From Natronococcus amylolyticus DSM 10524 (GTDB lineage: Archaea > Halobacteriota > Halobacteria > Halobacteriales > Natrialbaceae): a stretch of 64,000 bases of DNA. Positions within the stretch are counted from its first letter, which is position 1, and each line of letters starts with the position of its first letter. The translations under genes and the position numbers were made by a program. The notes below the pieces were generated by a model. It saw only the letters and a list, made by a program, of their open reading frames with translations, was not told the origin of the DNA and made no database searches. Shown here piece after piece: positions 27,454-36,700 of the stretch. The DNA lies in the NCBI RefSeq assembly GCF_000337675.1, contig NZ_AOIB01000028.1:247480-311479 (forward strand), given 5' to 3'.

Positions 27454-27499
27454 CTATATAACAACTTTGATTATGGATAAGATGGTTGTTAGCAACAAC
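27454..27499 (+). promoter_or_regulatory. TATA box and inverted-repeat operator before the P-loop/uS14 pair
   Basis: A TATA-like element CTATATAAC lies at 27454-27462. About 25 bases further on, a perfect inverted repeat GTTGTT-AGC-AACAAC (27485-27499) ends one base before the ATG at 27501, where a repressor would block transcription start. Such placement is typical of archaeal metal- or redox-responsive repressor sites. The binding protein is unknown. Confidence 0.6.
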
Positions 27500-27500
27500 A

Positions 27501-27947
27501 ATGTCGACGAAACCAACAGAGACCAAAGAGCTCGAGACCGAGCGAGACTCTGAGACACGCCACATTGCGTTCGTCGGCGACCGCAGTGTCGGCAAAACGA
27601 CGATCGCCGCGCTCGTCGCCAGGCGACTGACAGAGCGAACCGGCGTTCGAGTGACCGGTGAGGCAACGCAGCTGGTGAACGACGAGACGAGTACTGACAA
27701 CACACTCGGGATCGAGTGGACAGTCGAGGATTGTCCGTCGGGCGCGGAAGCGATCGACTCGCTCGCTCAAAAGACCGAGACGGCAAATCTCGGAATACTC
27801 GTCCGAATGGGCGGCCTCCGTGGGGAATTCCGTCGGCACGCACTCAATGCACTCGGTGACTGTAACGCGACGACGGTTCTGGAAGAACTTGCGGATGATA
27901 CGACGGTCGATCCCCCGTTGCGAGAGAGAGCAGAGGAGTTGGCATGA
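27501..27947 (+). CDS. Small P-loop NTPase-like protein
   Basis: 148 residues from ATG 27501. The Walker A/G1 loop is [20 protein letters not shown] at about residues 22-41; a possible Walker B/G3 segment is [14 protein letters not shown] (~73). The rest lacks a clear NKxD motif and is short for a complete GTPase, so this may be a minimal or degenerate SIMIBI-type NTPase. Its stop overlaps the start of the uS14 paralogue by four bases, so the two proteins are made together. Not the COG0523 zinc chaperone: the CxCC motif is absent. Confidence 0.7.
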   Translation: MSTKPTETKELETERDSETRHIAFVGDRSVGKTTIAALVARRLTERTGVRVTGEATQLVNDETSTDNTLGIEWTVEDCPSGAEAIDSLAQKTETANLGILVRMGGLRGEFRRHALNALGDCNATTVLEELADDTTVDPPLRERAEELA

Positions 27948-28141
27948 CCGATAGCGGGACACGCAACGAGGCGAGCGAATCAAACGCCGATACCGACGCA
28001 AAGAGTGAACGCACCGGGAATCAACGCGTCTGCAGAGACACTGGTCGGGAACAGGGATTGATCGGCAAGTACGATATCTGGCTGTGTCGACAGTCGTTTC
28101 GAGAGTTGGCCCGCGATATGGGCTTCCAAAAGTACGATTAA
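27944..28141 (+). CDS. Divergent ribosomal protein uS14 paralogue lacking two zinc-ribbon cysteines
   Basis: 65 residues. After a ~27-residue acidic leader the sequence is that of archaeal uS14: [19 protein letters not shown] and [13 protein letters not shown]. Canonical archaeal uS14 has two CxxC knuckles; here the first reads CRDT and the second CRQS, so two of four zinc ligands are gone. The rRNA-contacting core is retained. In bacteria, zinc-free ribosomal paralogues replace zinc-containing copies during zinc starvation; the same could apply here. The canonical uS14 gene should be in the ribosomal operon elsewhere. Confidence 0.85.
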   Translation: MTDSGTRNEASESNADTDAKSERTGNQRVCRDTGREQGLIGKYDIWLCRQSFRELARDMGFQKYD

Positions 28142-28303
28142 TCGATCGGTCGTGATTTTCTACTGTGTCTATGATATTGCGTGGCAATATTCTATTGGAA
28201 GTTAATGTTTTATTGAAGGAGTATAAAAAGACAGAAGGGGCCCAATGGCGTGATCCGGGGTTGTTGCACGAGAATTTTGGAACGGACACACCTGGCAAGG
28301 TGT

Positions 28304-28609
28304 TCACCTACAAGTGAATAAGGCAAATGCTCGAATGTTAATCCCGAGGCGATTGACAAGGAAAGCAAGCACATCGTTGAGTTCGGACTCAAACTCATGA
28401 ATGATTGTGTTTGACAACGCCATGTGCCGCGCCATAAGCCTCAACAAGTGCATCGCTCTCTCGGCTATTTTTCTTGAGAATAGTGTGCTATTCAAACATA
28501 GGTGCAGTCTTTCGACGGATTCTGTTGGATGGTTGCTCGGTGACTTTATCAACTCGAAACGGAACAGTTTTCGATACGGTTTCGATCGATGTAGTTGAGC
28601 TAACCCCAC
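28304..28609 (-). other. Unassigned open stretch beside the transposase remnant
   Basis: An open frame of about 100 residues, downstream of the IS6-like remnant on the same strand, includes a helical stretch (AERAMHLLRLMARHMALS). Composition is basic and unlike host proteins. It may be more of the decayed element or unrelated junk. I cannot assign a family. Confidence 0.25.
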
Positions 28610-28860
28610 AATCCTAACCGAGAGAGGGTAGTTAGATAGCCGTAGCCACCGACGAGAAATACCGTCTCGAAGAGGTCACGTTTCTCGGTGAGCCGATGTA
28701 GGAATGTACCGATTAGATTGTCGTCTCGTCGTCCGAGCACTGCGATATCAGGTAGTAATTGCGACCCTATACTATTGCATCCCACACCCAAGGCGAGCTG
28801 CGAATGATCTTGACAGCAGTCTCATCAATAGCGACCCGACATGGATTCGCCATCCTCAGA
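28600..28860 (-). pseudogene. Decayed IS6-family transposase remnant
   Basis: On the minus strand, fragments in more than one frame match the haloarchaeal IS6-type transposase pattern: RVAIDETAVKI, then a break, then DIAVLGRRDDN, FLHRLTEKRDLFETVFLV and YGYLTTLSRLGL, followed out of frame by LNYIDRNRIE. The DDE catalytic core is therefore split by frameshifts, and the ends are lost. No intact terminal inverted repeats could be identified. Bases 28861-29180 hold no other gene I can support. Confidence 0.6.
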
Positions 28861-29180
28861 ACGCGTAACGTTCTGATGGGCTGTACAAGAGCAAAACTCT
28901 TGTGACCATCGTTGTCCGCTTGTTCTCCCAAGGTTCTTCTAAATTCGCGCGTCGTAGCTCTCGTTGAACAGGTCCGTGAGTACTGGTCCAAACCAGTTCA
29001 ACGACCTGCATACTTTCAAAATAGATAACTAAACAATGTTATTTGACTCATGATATCACGAAATCCCGGACAGATGGCACGCGCCTTCGACTAAAATCGT
29101 CTAAACCATCGTTATCCTTGGGACCAGAAAGCCGAGAACTGATACGAGTCTTTATTTTCCTGTCTATTATTTAGAGATGT

Positions 29181-30626
29181 ATGTCAGTGCTCAGGGGACA
29201 GTCAGCCCGCGAACTCGCAGCGGCAGTGCGTAACGAAACGCTGTCCTCTCTGGAGCTGGTTGAGACGGCACTAGACCGAATTGAGGCAACTACGGAGTTG
29301 AACGCGTTTATTACGGTTATCGGAGACTCGGCGCGGGAGCGCGCTCGTGAGGCTGATCGGGCAGCTGGCCGCGACGAGGACCTCGGTCCGCTTCATGGCG
29401 TCCCGGTTGCGATCAAGGATCTCCGGAGCCGGAAAGCCGGTGTTCGAAATACGATGGGACTTGCACCGCTGGCCGACAACGTCGCCGACGAGGATTCCAT
29501 CGTAGTCGAACGGTTGGAGGCTACTGGCGCAATCATCGTCGGTACCACCAATACACCAGCCCTCGGCCACACCATCAAGACGGAGAACCGCGTTGCCGGC
29601 GCTACACCAACACCGTTCGATTACGACCGATCCGCTGGAGGATCCTCCGGTGGATCGGCGGCTGCACTCGCGACAGGTGCAGTGCAACTCGCGACCGGGT
29701 CGGACATCGGCGGGTCGCTCCGCGTGCCCGCCGCCTGCTGTAACGTCATCGGCCTCAAGCCGACGTTCGGACTCGTCCCCGAACGTGCCTCGAATGACGG
29801 CTTTAGTACCCATTCGCCGTTTTTCGTTGGTGGTCCGATGGCCCGGACTCCCGAGGACGTCGCCGTGTTCCTCGATGTCCTCGCGGGTCAAGACAGCCGA
29901 GACCCGTTCAGCGTGCCCCGCCGGAAGACGGACTACGTGAACGCGACTGACCGACCGACGGATGACCTCGCGGTGGCATACAGCCCGAACTTGGATCTCC
30001 AACCGATCGCACCGGCGGTGCGTGAAACGGTCGACGACGCCGTTGCTGATCTCGCGACTGCTGGCGCGACTGTCGATACCGTGGACGTGTCACTCCCACC
30101 GTACGAGGAACTATCGATGGCATACGTCGAACAGGTTGGTGTCTTTTTCAGTTCGTTCGCCCAGCAGCTCGCGGAACAGTACGAGATCGACTTTGAGACG
30201 GCGGACGTTGAGGAGACCGTCCGCTCGACTATCGCACTCGGAGCGGAGACCGACGCTACCGCTGAGCGACTGCAGAACGTCCCTCGGACTGCCGCATACG
30301 ACGGCATCGAAAACGTCCTCACAGACTACGATGTCCTCGTGACACCAACGCTCACTGTCCCACCGTACAGCAAACACCTTAGCGACGGCTACCCGACGGA
30401 GATCGACGGACAGTCGGTGATGGGTGTTCCGACCGATGCGATGCTGACGTGGGTGTTCAATCTGACGGGCCATCCTGCAGCGTCGGTACCTGCCGGCCTC
30501 ACCGATGATGGCCTTCCCGTCGGACTGCAAATCGTTGGGAGACGGTTTGCTGAAACCGATATACTGAGTGTCGCTGCAGCGATTGAACGAGTCCGACCGT
30601 GGACTGGTCACTATCCGGATGTCTAG
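29181..30626 (+). CDS. Amidase signature family enzyme
   Basis: 481 residues. Amidase-signature triad: Lys in VPVAIKDL (~78), the cis-Ser in the glycine/serine-rich segment SAGGSSGGSAAALATGAV (~152) and the nucleophile Ser in SDIGGSLRVPAACC (~177). C-terminal motif NLTGHPAASVPAG is also typical. Substrate unknown; members hydrolyse aliphatic or aromatic amides, including GatA-like and 6-aminohexanoate-type enzymes. It stands alone; no gatB/C partner is nearby. The ATG at 29181 follows an AT-rich promoter-like stretch (29150-29180). Confidence 0.9.
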   Translation: MSVLRGQSARELAAAVRNETLSSLELVETALDRIEATTELNAFITVIGDSARERAREADRAAGRDEDLGPLHGVPVAIKDLRSRKAGVRNTMGLAPLADNVADEDSIVVERLEATGAIIVGTTNTPALGHTIKTENRVAGATPTPFDYDRSAGGSSGGSAAALATGAVQLATGSDIGGSLRVPAACCNVIGLKPTFGLVPERASNDGFSTHSPFFVGGPMARTPEDVAVFLDVLAGQDSRDPFSVPRRKTDYVNATDRPTDDLAVAYSPNLDLQPIAPAVRETVDDAVADLATAGATVDTVDVSLPPYEELSMAYVEQVGVFFSSFAQQLAEQYEIDFETADVEETVRSTIALGAETDATAERLQNVPRTAAYDGIENVLTDYDVLVTPTLTVPPYSKHLSDGYPTEIDGQSVMGVPTDAMLTWVFNLTGHPAASVPAGLTDDGLPVGLQIVGRRFAETDILSVAAAIERVRPWTGHYPDV

Positions 30627-30798
30627 CCACGCGATGAGACTTCTGCACTACCGCCTCGAGCTATAACTGATCGAACTCGCACTCGATAAGAGCGCTAATC
30701 CGAGTTTGATCCGTCTTCCGGGGCGGAAAGTCACCGGTCGATACTGGTAGTTCTGTTTGGTGCGTCACTCGCAATGGACAGTCCGACTCAACGGTCAC

Positions 30799-31008
30799 TC
30801 ACCGAAAGTAGAGAACGTGTATCATGATTGCAAGGCCGAACGCGACGCTTCCGCCGACGACGATGATCAGTGCGATCGACTGATCGACGCTCAGGAGAGC
30901 AAGGATGAGTATCGTGTATGCCGCGTATATTATCGCAAGAGCGACGCCAAACCAGAGCTGCCGGGTCTGTTCTGAGGCATCCGTCTCCCCTCTCTCGTCA
31001 GTGCTCAT
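30799..31008 (-). CDS. Small two-helix membrane protein
   Basis: 69 residues: an acidic N-terminus of ~17 residues, then two hydrophobic helices (FGVALAIIYAAYTILILALL and IALIIVVGGSVAFGLAIMI) joined by a short Asp-containing loop. No family name recognised, but the composition and codon use are those of a real haloarchaeal membrane protein. It is the first gene of the stress-related block. Confidence 0.7.
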   Translation of the reverse strand: MSTDERGETDASEQTRQLWFGVALAIIYAAYTILILALLSVDQSIALIIVVGGSVAFGLAIMIHVLYFR

Positions 31009-31195
31009 TCGTAGCGCTTGTCGTATTCGCGCCCGCCCCTCGTGTAGTTTACCACCGCAGCGGGTATCCTGGCCCGACTGTGACCCACGAACTGGATACC
31101 GCCGTCGCTACGTTCCCACACGACGCCCGGAACCGGCGCGATAATCGGTGTGTGGGCCCGGACTCCCGATGATTCACGGGACCGATTCGTGGGTG

Positions 31196-32101
31196 TCACC
31201 ACGGTGGATCGGCGCTGACCGGGACGCAAAACACCGGAACGTCGGCCTGTCGGACGACGTTTTCGGTGACGCTACCGAGAAACCACTGCCCGATTCCGGT
31301 GCGACCGTGCGTTCCCATCACGATCAGATCGATCTCGTGCTTGCTCTCGGCCGTGAGAATTACGTCCGCCGGTGAACCGGTCGCGATCTTCCCGGAGACG
31401 CTGACGCCGGCGTCGCTGGCACGTTCCCGAACCGTATCGATCGCGTCCTCGCCGCTGTGCTCGAGGGCGCTGAGGAGTTCGTCCGGTTCCTGTGCCCGAG
31501 GGAGGCGACTCGTATCGACGGAGTACACCGTATGGACCATCGACTCGAATTGACTTGCCAGCGCGATACCCCAGTCGGCTGCGATCGTGGCCCCGTCGCT
31601 GCCGTCCGTCGGGAGGAGGAACTCATCGAACGCGATGTCGTCGATCTCGCTCACGTCGGCGTTCGGTGGGACGGCGAGGACAGGCGTGCGTGCCGTCCGG
31701 AGGACGTTCTCCGTGACGCTCCCGAGGAGGACCCTGTCCAGCCCGGTCTGGCCTTTCGTCCCCATAGCGATGACGTCGATCTCGCGTCGCTTGGCGTACT
31801 CTCGAATCGACTGGAACGGTGTCCCTCGCTTGATCGTGGTCGTAACGTCGAGGTCCGCGTCGGCGGACCGAACCATGTCCGCGACGGTTTCCGCTGCTTC
31901 TTCCGCATCGGTCTCGAGTGACGCGTATATCGGCTCCGCTGCATCGGCAACTTCGTCCAGGTCGCTACGGGCAGCGACGACCGAGAGGACGTGCACGTCC
32001 GCGCTGATTCGTGATGCCAGTGCGGCCCCCCATTTTGCCCCTGTGAGCGCTCCCTCGCTGCCGTCTGTCGGTATCAGTATCGAGTCGATGAGCCGGCTCA
32101 T
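31196..32101 (-). CDS. Universal stress protein with two tandem UspA domains
   Basis: 301 residues, two Usp domains (about 1-145 and 153-297). Both carry the ATP-binding motif G-2x-G-9x-G(S/T): GTKGQTGLDRVLLGS in the first and GTHGRTGIGQWFLGS in the second. Each domain opens with the ILIPTDGS/FLLPTDGS strand. One of six Usp genes or remnants in 12 kb. It lies 80 bases downstream of the trehalose synthase gene in the same direction, so it may share its transcript. Confidence 0.93.
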   Translation of the reverse strand: MSRLIDSILIPTDGSEGALTGAKWGAALASRISADVHVLSVVAARSDLDEVADAAEPIYASLETDAEEAAETVADMVRSADADLDVTTTIKRGTPFQSIREYAKRREIDVIAMGTKGQTGLDRVLLGSVTENVLRTARTPVLAVPPNADVSEIDDIAFDEFLLPTDGSDGATIAADWGIALASQFESMVHTVYSVDTSRLPRAQEPDELLSALEHSGEDAIDTVRERASDAGVSVSGKIATGSPADVILTAESKHEIDLIVMGTHGRTGIGQWFLGSVTENVVRQADVPVFCVPVSADPPW

Positions 32102-32184
32102 AGCTGTCAGATCTTCACTTCACCACCACAGCGGATAATTGTAGGGGCACACTGTGTTTCTGCCGTTGGCCCGGACCCGATCAC

Positions 32185-33426
32185 TCACGGATTTCGGTCG
32201 AGCACATCGACGATAGTCTCAAGCAACTCCACGAGCTGACGGGGCAACAGGAAGTGTTCACAGACGTGCTCGCGTGCGTTCTCGCCGAACTTCGTTCGAC
32301 GATCATCGTTCTCGAGGAGGTCACAGACGCGGTCACCAGCGCCCGCCGCATCGTCCGGGTCGACGAGGTAGCCGTTCGTTCCGTCCTCGATCTGTAGCGG
32401 GATGCCGCCGACGTTCGACCCGACAACCGGAGTGCGCTTCCAGAGCGCTTCCGAGACGACCAGGCCGAACCCCTCGCGCAGTGACTTCTGGACGACGACG
32501 TCCGACTGACACTGCAGGACGTTCACCGTCGTATCCGGGAGATCGGTCAGCACGTGGACGTTCGGATCGTCGACCGCTTCCTTAGAGACCTGTTCGTACA
32601 GCTCCAGTCCCTCGGGATCGTCGCCAGCCATCCCACCAACCAACGCCAACTGGAGGTCCGTCACGTCCTCGCGAGCGCGACGGTACGCCTCCAGCGTCCC
32701 GAACTGATCCTTCCACGGGTCGAACCGGGAAACCTGCGCGACGAGCGGGTCCTCGAACGAGAGGGGGTCCAGTCGGTCGTGCTCGTTTGCGATCGTCTCT
32801 GCGTCGAGCGAGCGGTTCTTCTCCGTCGTTGGATCGATCGATGGATAGATGATGCTCGTCGGAACCTCGATATCACCGACGTAGCTGGACCGGCTGAAAA
32901 TCGCGTGGTCGATGCGGTTCGTATACTCGGAGACGAACGCGAGATAGTCGTCGATCGGATCGGTGAGATCGATGTGACAGCGCCAGACGATCGGTGCGTT
33001 CTGCATCGTCTCCGTTATGTAATCGAGCATACCGAGTGGCTGCGGATCGTGAACCATGACGAGGTCGTACACATCTTCGAGTTCGGCCGCATTTCGCTTG
33101 GTGACCGCCCGATAGGTTGCCTTCATCTCCTCGGTCAGCGGGGGCCCGCTCCCCTGGAGTGCGTTGTGCATCGCCTTGGTCACCTCGAAGAAGTCGTCGT
33201 CAGCATCCATGACGAGCCAGTCAGTGTCGACGGCGAGGTCGTTGCACACCGGAACGATCGAACGGAGCAGTTCCGCGACGCCGCCACCGGCCGCGGTCGA
33301 ATTGACGTGGAGGATTCGGACGTCTTCCAGCGCCTTGGCGAGAACTCGAAGCCGCTGGAGTCGGTCGTGACCTGTCACGCCAGCGTACGCCTCGATTGAT
33401 TGATCCGGTAGTGATGGAGCGTGCAT
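32185..33426 (-). CDS. treT: Trehalose glycosyltransferring synthase (TreT type, GT4)
   Basis: 413 residues from the ATG at 33426, matching the ~415 residues of archaeal TreT; the longer upstream frame is not conserved. Diagnostic stretches: ILHVNSTAAGGGVAELLRS, DWLVMDADDDFFEVTKAMHN, VWRCHIDLTDP, AQVSRFDPWKDQFG, then the GT-B donor-site REGFGLVVSEALWK. TreT makes trehalose from NDP-glucose and glucose in the cytoplasm; trehalose is a compatible solute and desiccation protectant. Placement among Usp genes supports a stress role. Confidence 0.88.
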   Translation of the reverse strand: MHAPSLPDQSIEAYAGVTGHDRLQRLRVLAKALEDVRILHVNSTAAGGGVAELLRSIVPVCNDLAVDTDWLVMDADDDFFEVTKAMHNALQGSGPPLTEEMKATYRAVTKRNAAELEDVYDLVMVHDPQPLGMLDYITETMQNAPIVWRCHIDLTDPIDDYLAFVSEYTNRIDHAIFSRSSYVGDIEVPTSIIYPSIDPTTEKNRSLDAETIANEHDRLDPLSFEDPLVAQVSRFDPWKDQFGTLEAYRRAREDVTDLQLALVGGMAGDDPEGLELYEQVSKEAVDDPNVHVLTDLPDTTVNVLQCQSDVVVQKSLREGFGLVVSEALWKRTPVVGSNVGGIPLQIEDGTNGYLVDPDDAAGAGDRVCDLLENDDRRTKFGENAREHVCEHFLLPRQLVELLETIVDVLDRNP

Positions 33427-33673
33427 CGTCCGTGCTCGTTGGTACAACGACGACGGTGGTATCAGTTGTGGGGTGACGATGGCAAAGAACGCGAGATCGA
33501 ACAGCGACGACATTCCGCCACGGATCGCTAGTCGAAACTCGCCCTCGCGGATCTCCTGGGTGTGGATCCCCAAAACGATCCTGTCGGAAAGACGTTGCTG
33601 GATCAGTTACGTTCTCGCGACAGAACACGTAGCATATGGCTTGACGTCCCTGGTCAGCGAGCACGCTACTGCT

Positions 33674-34195
33674 ATGAACTTCGACGAGTTCACGGGCCAA
33701 GTCCAGCACCGACTCGAGCTTCCGGACACCGGTCGAACGGTGCGAGCGATCAGGGCGACGCTCATGACCCTGGGTGAACGGATTCCGGAGGGTGCGGCCG
33801 AAGATCTCGCTGCCTCCCTCCCGATGGAAATCAAGTGGTACATGACCGGTGCCGTTCAGGAACACGGGCAGCGATTCGACTGGCAGGAGTTCGTTACCCG
33901 AGTCAGTGAACTCGAGGGAGACCTGACGGATCCGCCGGAAGCAGCGTACCACGCCCGTATCATCGTCGATCTCGTGAGATCGGAGGTGCCGCCGTCGGAC
34001 TTCCAGCAGCTCCGTGATCAGCTTCCGGAGAGTGCGGACGATGAGAACTGGGGCAAACTGTTCGAAGTGGTCGACAGCGGTGGCTGGGGCGATGCCCAGG
34101 AGGCACAGACCGGTGGCGGTCCACAACCCGAGACAGCGACCCGGCACGACTCCGACACGGCAGACGACGGGTCGGTCGACGAAACAGAAGAATAG
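33674..34195 (+). CDS. DUF2267 family protein
   Basis: 173 residues from ATG 33674 (MNFDEFTGQVQHRLELPDTG); the longer frame upstream is not supported. Two DUF2267 repeats are visible: TGRTVRAIRATLMTLGERIPEGAAEDLAASLP and a second copy around EAAYHARIIVDLVR with QLRDQLPE. The last ~35 residues are an acidic tail. DUF2267 proteins are small helical proteins of unknown biochemistry, often next to Usp and other stress genes. Divergent from treT. Confidence 0.85.
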   Translation: MNFDEFTGQVQHRLELPDTGRTVRAIRATLMTLGERIPEGAAEDLAASLPMEIKWYMTGAVQEHGQRFDWQEFVTRVSELEGDLTDPPEAAYHARIIVDLVRSEVPPSDFQQLRDQLPESADDENWGKLFEVVDSGGWGDAQEAQTGGGPQPETATRHDSDTADDGSVDETEE

Positions 34196-34631
34196 CGACC
34201 CCCGACTCAGGGTCGCCGGCACGAAGACGGGAGACCGAGACCCGACCTTCACAGATTGACAGAGATGTGAGGAAGAAGTCCCCGACGGTAGCCCTCCTCG
34301 GAACGCAAAGCGTTGCGATGTGCTAACCAGAAATCAGCGATTGCTGGTGGCGTAGGAGGAAGCCGACACGGCTCGAACCATTCCACGAGCGTGAACAGCC
34401 CACGGCTTCTTTTGACACCAACCACCGAGCAGTTCCTACTGGTACCTGAGCATGGACGGCTCGCTCGTCATGGCCTCGACACGGGATTACGTAGGTACGA
34501 ATGTAATCGATTCTAGTATTTCAATATATGAGGAAGCACCCATCGAATAAGAGTAAAAGCGACCATGCTCTCGGTGTTTTGATATCCGCTTCGCTGGCAG
34601 CAGGGAACGATCCCTGGGGCGTCACCGCTAA
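34196..34631. other. Non-coding or decayed region
   Basis: About 435 bases without a convincing gene. A small inverted repeat (CGCAAAGCGTTGCG, near 34302) and generally uneven composition suggest debris, possibly of an insertion element, but I cannot name it. Confidence 0.35.
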
Positions 34632-34781
34632 GAACACGACGTCAACCACGTCGTGATCGGAAGTCACGGTCGCGATGGTCTCGATCGGATCCTACTGGGA
34701 AATGTCGCCGAAACCGTCGTTCGACGGGCGCCAGTCCCCGCCACCGTCGTCGAGCGAACGAGTAGATACGAACTGCAGTGA
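34632..34781 (+). pseudogene. C-terminal remnant of a universal stress protein gene
   Basis: A fragment of ~49 codons reads HDVNHVVIGSHGRDGLDRIL followed by LGNVAETVVRRAPVPATVV, the last third of a UspA domain with its ATP-binding G-2x-G-9x-G motif, then a stop at 34779. Just upstream is a stop (34629) and no start or N-terminal Usp sequence. It is therefore a truncated copy, convergent with an intact Usp gene. Confidence 0.75.
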
Positions 34782-34844
34782 TCGACCCGATACCGAGCCA
34801 CGAACCTGACGGCCGTTGTGACAGCAGGACGAACTCGAGTCGCG

Positions 34845-35291
34845 TCACCGAACGATCGTGACCGGAACCGGTGCGCGGCGAGCGACGGTTTCGGCGACCG
34901 CTCCAAAGATCGATCGGTCCTCGTCGATTCGACCGTGTGTGCCGAGAACGACGTGGTCGACGGCTTCCTCCGTCGCGTACTCGACGATGAGCCGCGCCGG
35001 GTCACCGATATCCCAGTCGGTCGTGATCAATCGGTCGTAGTCGGCGGCGGTCTCGGAAACGTCCGCGAAGAGCCGATCCCTCGCTTCGTCGACGGACGCC
35101 GCCCACTCCTCGGTCCCGAGCATCGGTTCGTACGACGATTCGAGATCGTTGTCGGTCGCGGAACCGGGATCGAACAGGTCGACGACGTGGTACGCCGTGA
35201 TCTCCGCGTCCGGAAACTTGCGAAGCGCGTGGCGGAGTGCCCGCGACGATAACGGCGAGCCGTCGACGGGAACGAGAACTGTACTGGTCAC
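34845..35291 (-). CDS. Universal stress protein (single UspA domain)
   Basis: 148 residues from the GTG at 35291, which gives the standard opening TSTVLVPVDGSPLSSRAL; an ATG at 35318 would add nine residues. The ATP-binding loop is degenerate: GTHGRIDEDRSIFGA instead of GxxGxxx...GS, so nucleotide binding is uncertain. The C-terminus ARRAPVPVTIVR is typical of haloarchaeal Usp. Divergent from the nitroreductase gene, with the promoters in between. Confidence 0.88.
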   Translation of the reverse strand: MTSTVLVPVDGSPLSSRALRHALRKFPDAEITAYHVVDLFDPGSATDNDLESSYEPMLGTEEWAASVDEARDRLFADVSETAADYDRLITTDWDIGDPARLIVEYATEEAVDHVVLGTHGRIDEDRSIFGAVAETVARRAPVPVTIVR

Positions 35292-35365
35292 AGAACGGAG
35301 TTCAAGCCGAAGGGACATAGCCTCTCGGGGGGCGGTATTTTCCGTCTTGCCGTGACATCGTCGAC

Positions 35366-35989
35366 ATGGCTCCGATTGAGCTTCCAGAACCCGATCCCGA
35401 CGGCCAGACGAGCGTCGAACGAGCGATCGCGATGCGAGCAAGCCGACGCACGTTCGCTCGGACGCCGGTGACGATCGAGGACGTCTCTCAGGTACTGTGG
35501 GCGGCGCAGGGACTCACTCACGTGAGAGACGGCGTGGAGATGCGGGCCGCGCCGAGTGCCGGAGCGACGTACCCGCTCGTCGTCTTTCTCGAGGTGACGT
35601 CGGGCGGGAGGGCGGATCTGGATCGGGGGCTGTACCGTTACGATCCGGGACGGCACGTGCTCGAGTCGGAACTCGATGCGCCCGTCCACGACGGCCTCAC
35701 GCAGGCCGCGCTGGGACAGGAGGTGGTGAGAGATGCACCGACGACGATCGTACTGGCGGCGAACTACGAGCGAACACGCCGGCAGTACCCGAAACATGGA
35801 GATCGGTACGTCCATATGGAGGCCGGCCACGTCGCCGAAAACGTCCACCTCGTCTGTGAATCACGTGGGTTGAATACCTGTCCAGTCGGGGCGTTCACCG
35901 ACGCCGACGTCGCGGACGCACTCGAACTTCCGGCCCGACTTGAGCCGCTGTACCTGCTGCCGTTCGGTCGGCGAGCGACGAGGAAATGA
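35366..35989 (+). CDS. SagB-type nitroreductase family protein
   Basis: 207 residues. FMN-dependent nitroreductase fold: the entry RAIAMRASRRTFARTPVTIE, VLWAAQGLTHVRDG, APSAGATYPLVVFLEV and the late LVCESRGLNTCPVGAF all match SagB/ThcOx-like proteins. No cyclodehydratase or precursor-peptide gene is near, so it is probably a free-standing oxidoreductase. It overlaps the stress genes in context: a nitroreductase-like protein is also part of bacterial dormancy regulons. Confidence 0.85.
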   Translation: MAPIELPEPDPDGQTSVERAIAMRASRRTFARTPVTIEDVSQVLWAAQGLTHVRDGVEMRAAPSAGATYPLVVFLEVTSGGRADLDRGLYRYDPGRHVLESELDAPVHDGLTQAALGQEVVRDAPTTIVLAANYERTRRQYPKHGDRYVHMEAGHVAENVHLVCESRGLNTCPVGAFTDADVADALELPARLEPLYLLPFGRRATRK

Positions 35990-36093
35990 CACTCTCGAGG
36001 TTTCGATCCCGATTTCCTGACGGGACGGAGGGGCGTATCGGATCGGTCGGACGCCCGTATCGTTTTAGCTGTGTGTTCCGTGTTCACAGACGA

Positions 36094-36231
36094 ATGCAAC
36101 TCGAGGCAGTCACGATCGACATCGGGACGAGCCGCCCACTCGTGCTGTTGAACACTGTCGATTCGGACGAACTGGTTGCTCATCCGCTCGATCGCGTCCG
36201 GATAGCGTCCGATGGGACGACGACCCCGTAG
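36094..36231 (+). pseudogene. N-terminal stub of an AMP phosphorylase gene
   Basis: 45 codons reading MQLEAVTIDIGTSRPLVLLN then DELVAHPLDRVRI, which is the N-terminus of archaeal AMP phosphorylase (thymidine-phosphorylase family, ~500 residues). The homology ends near 36205-36225 and the frame stops at 36229. The rest of the gene is missing; immediately beyond is the cut end of an oppositely oriented nucleotidyltransferase gene. Confidence 0.75.
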
Positions 36232-36673
36232 GCGGTGGCTCGTTCCCGGTCGCCGACGTCGTAGGCGACGATTGTCGGCACGTCCCTTCGATCGAAGAAA
36301 TCGAGAAACGTCCCGATCTCAAAATCGAAGAGGTTGTCGCCGGCGATCACCAGCAGATCGTCGTCGATCCCCTCGCGGTCGATCAGTTCGCCGAGCGCTC
36401 CAACGACGCCGAATTTTTCGTCCTCGTCGCGTGTTTCTTCGATCGACAGCCGCGGTTTGTTGTACGTGCTGTCCGCCAGACGGGTTCGAAGTCCGGGGCG
36501 AACCGCTCGTTCGTGCTGACGTACACCTCCTCGATTCGATCCTCGGACTCGAGTTCGGCGTAGATTCGGTCGATGACGGTGGTCTCCCCGAGCGGGAGCA
36601 ACATCTTCGGCCGGTGTCTCGTGATCGGCCACAGTCGAGTCACATACCCGCCGACCAGTACGATAGCGTTCAT
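36205..36673 (-). pseudogene. Frameshifted, truncated sugar-phosphate nucleotidyltransferase gene
   Basis: Begins at 36673 with MNAIVLVGGYVTRLWPITRH and RPKMLLPLGETTVIDRIY, the NDP-sugar pyrophosphorylase N-terminus (glucose-1-phosphate thymidylyltransferase-like). After about 62 codons, near 36475-36490, the frame changes and continues as LADSTYNKPRLSIEETRDED and later LLVIAGDNLFDFEIGTFLDF. Homology stops after AYGVVV near 36210, so the C-terminal half is lost. It abuts the AMP phosphorylase stub tail to tail. Confidence 0.8.
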
Positions 36674-36700
36674 CGATTTAGATTACCGTTGGAGAGCTGT

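Noticed and set aside
27501..27947. Identification of the P-loop protein as a COG0523 (CobW-type) zinc chaperone
   Set aside because: The CxCC motif and the family's G1 loop form are absent; only the genomic logic resembles that system.
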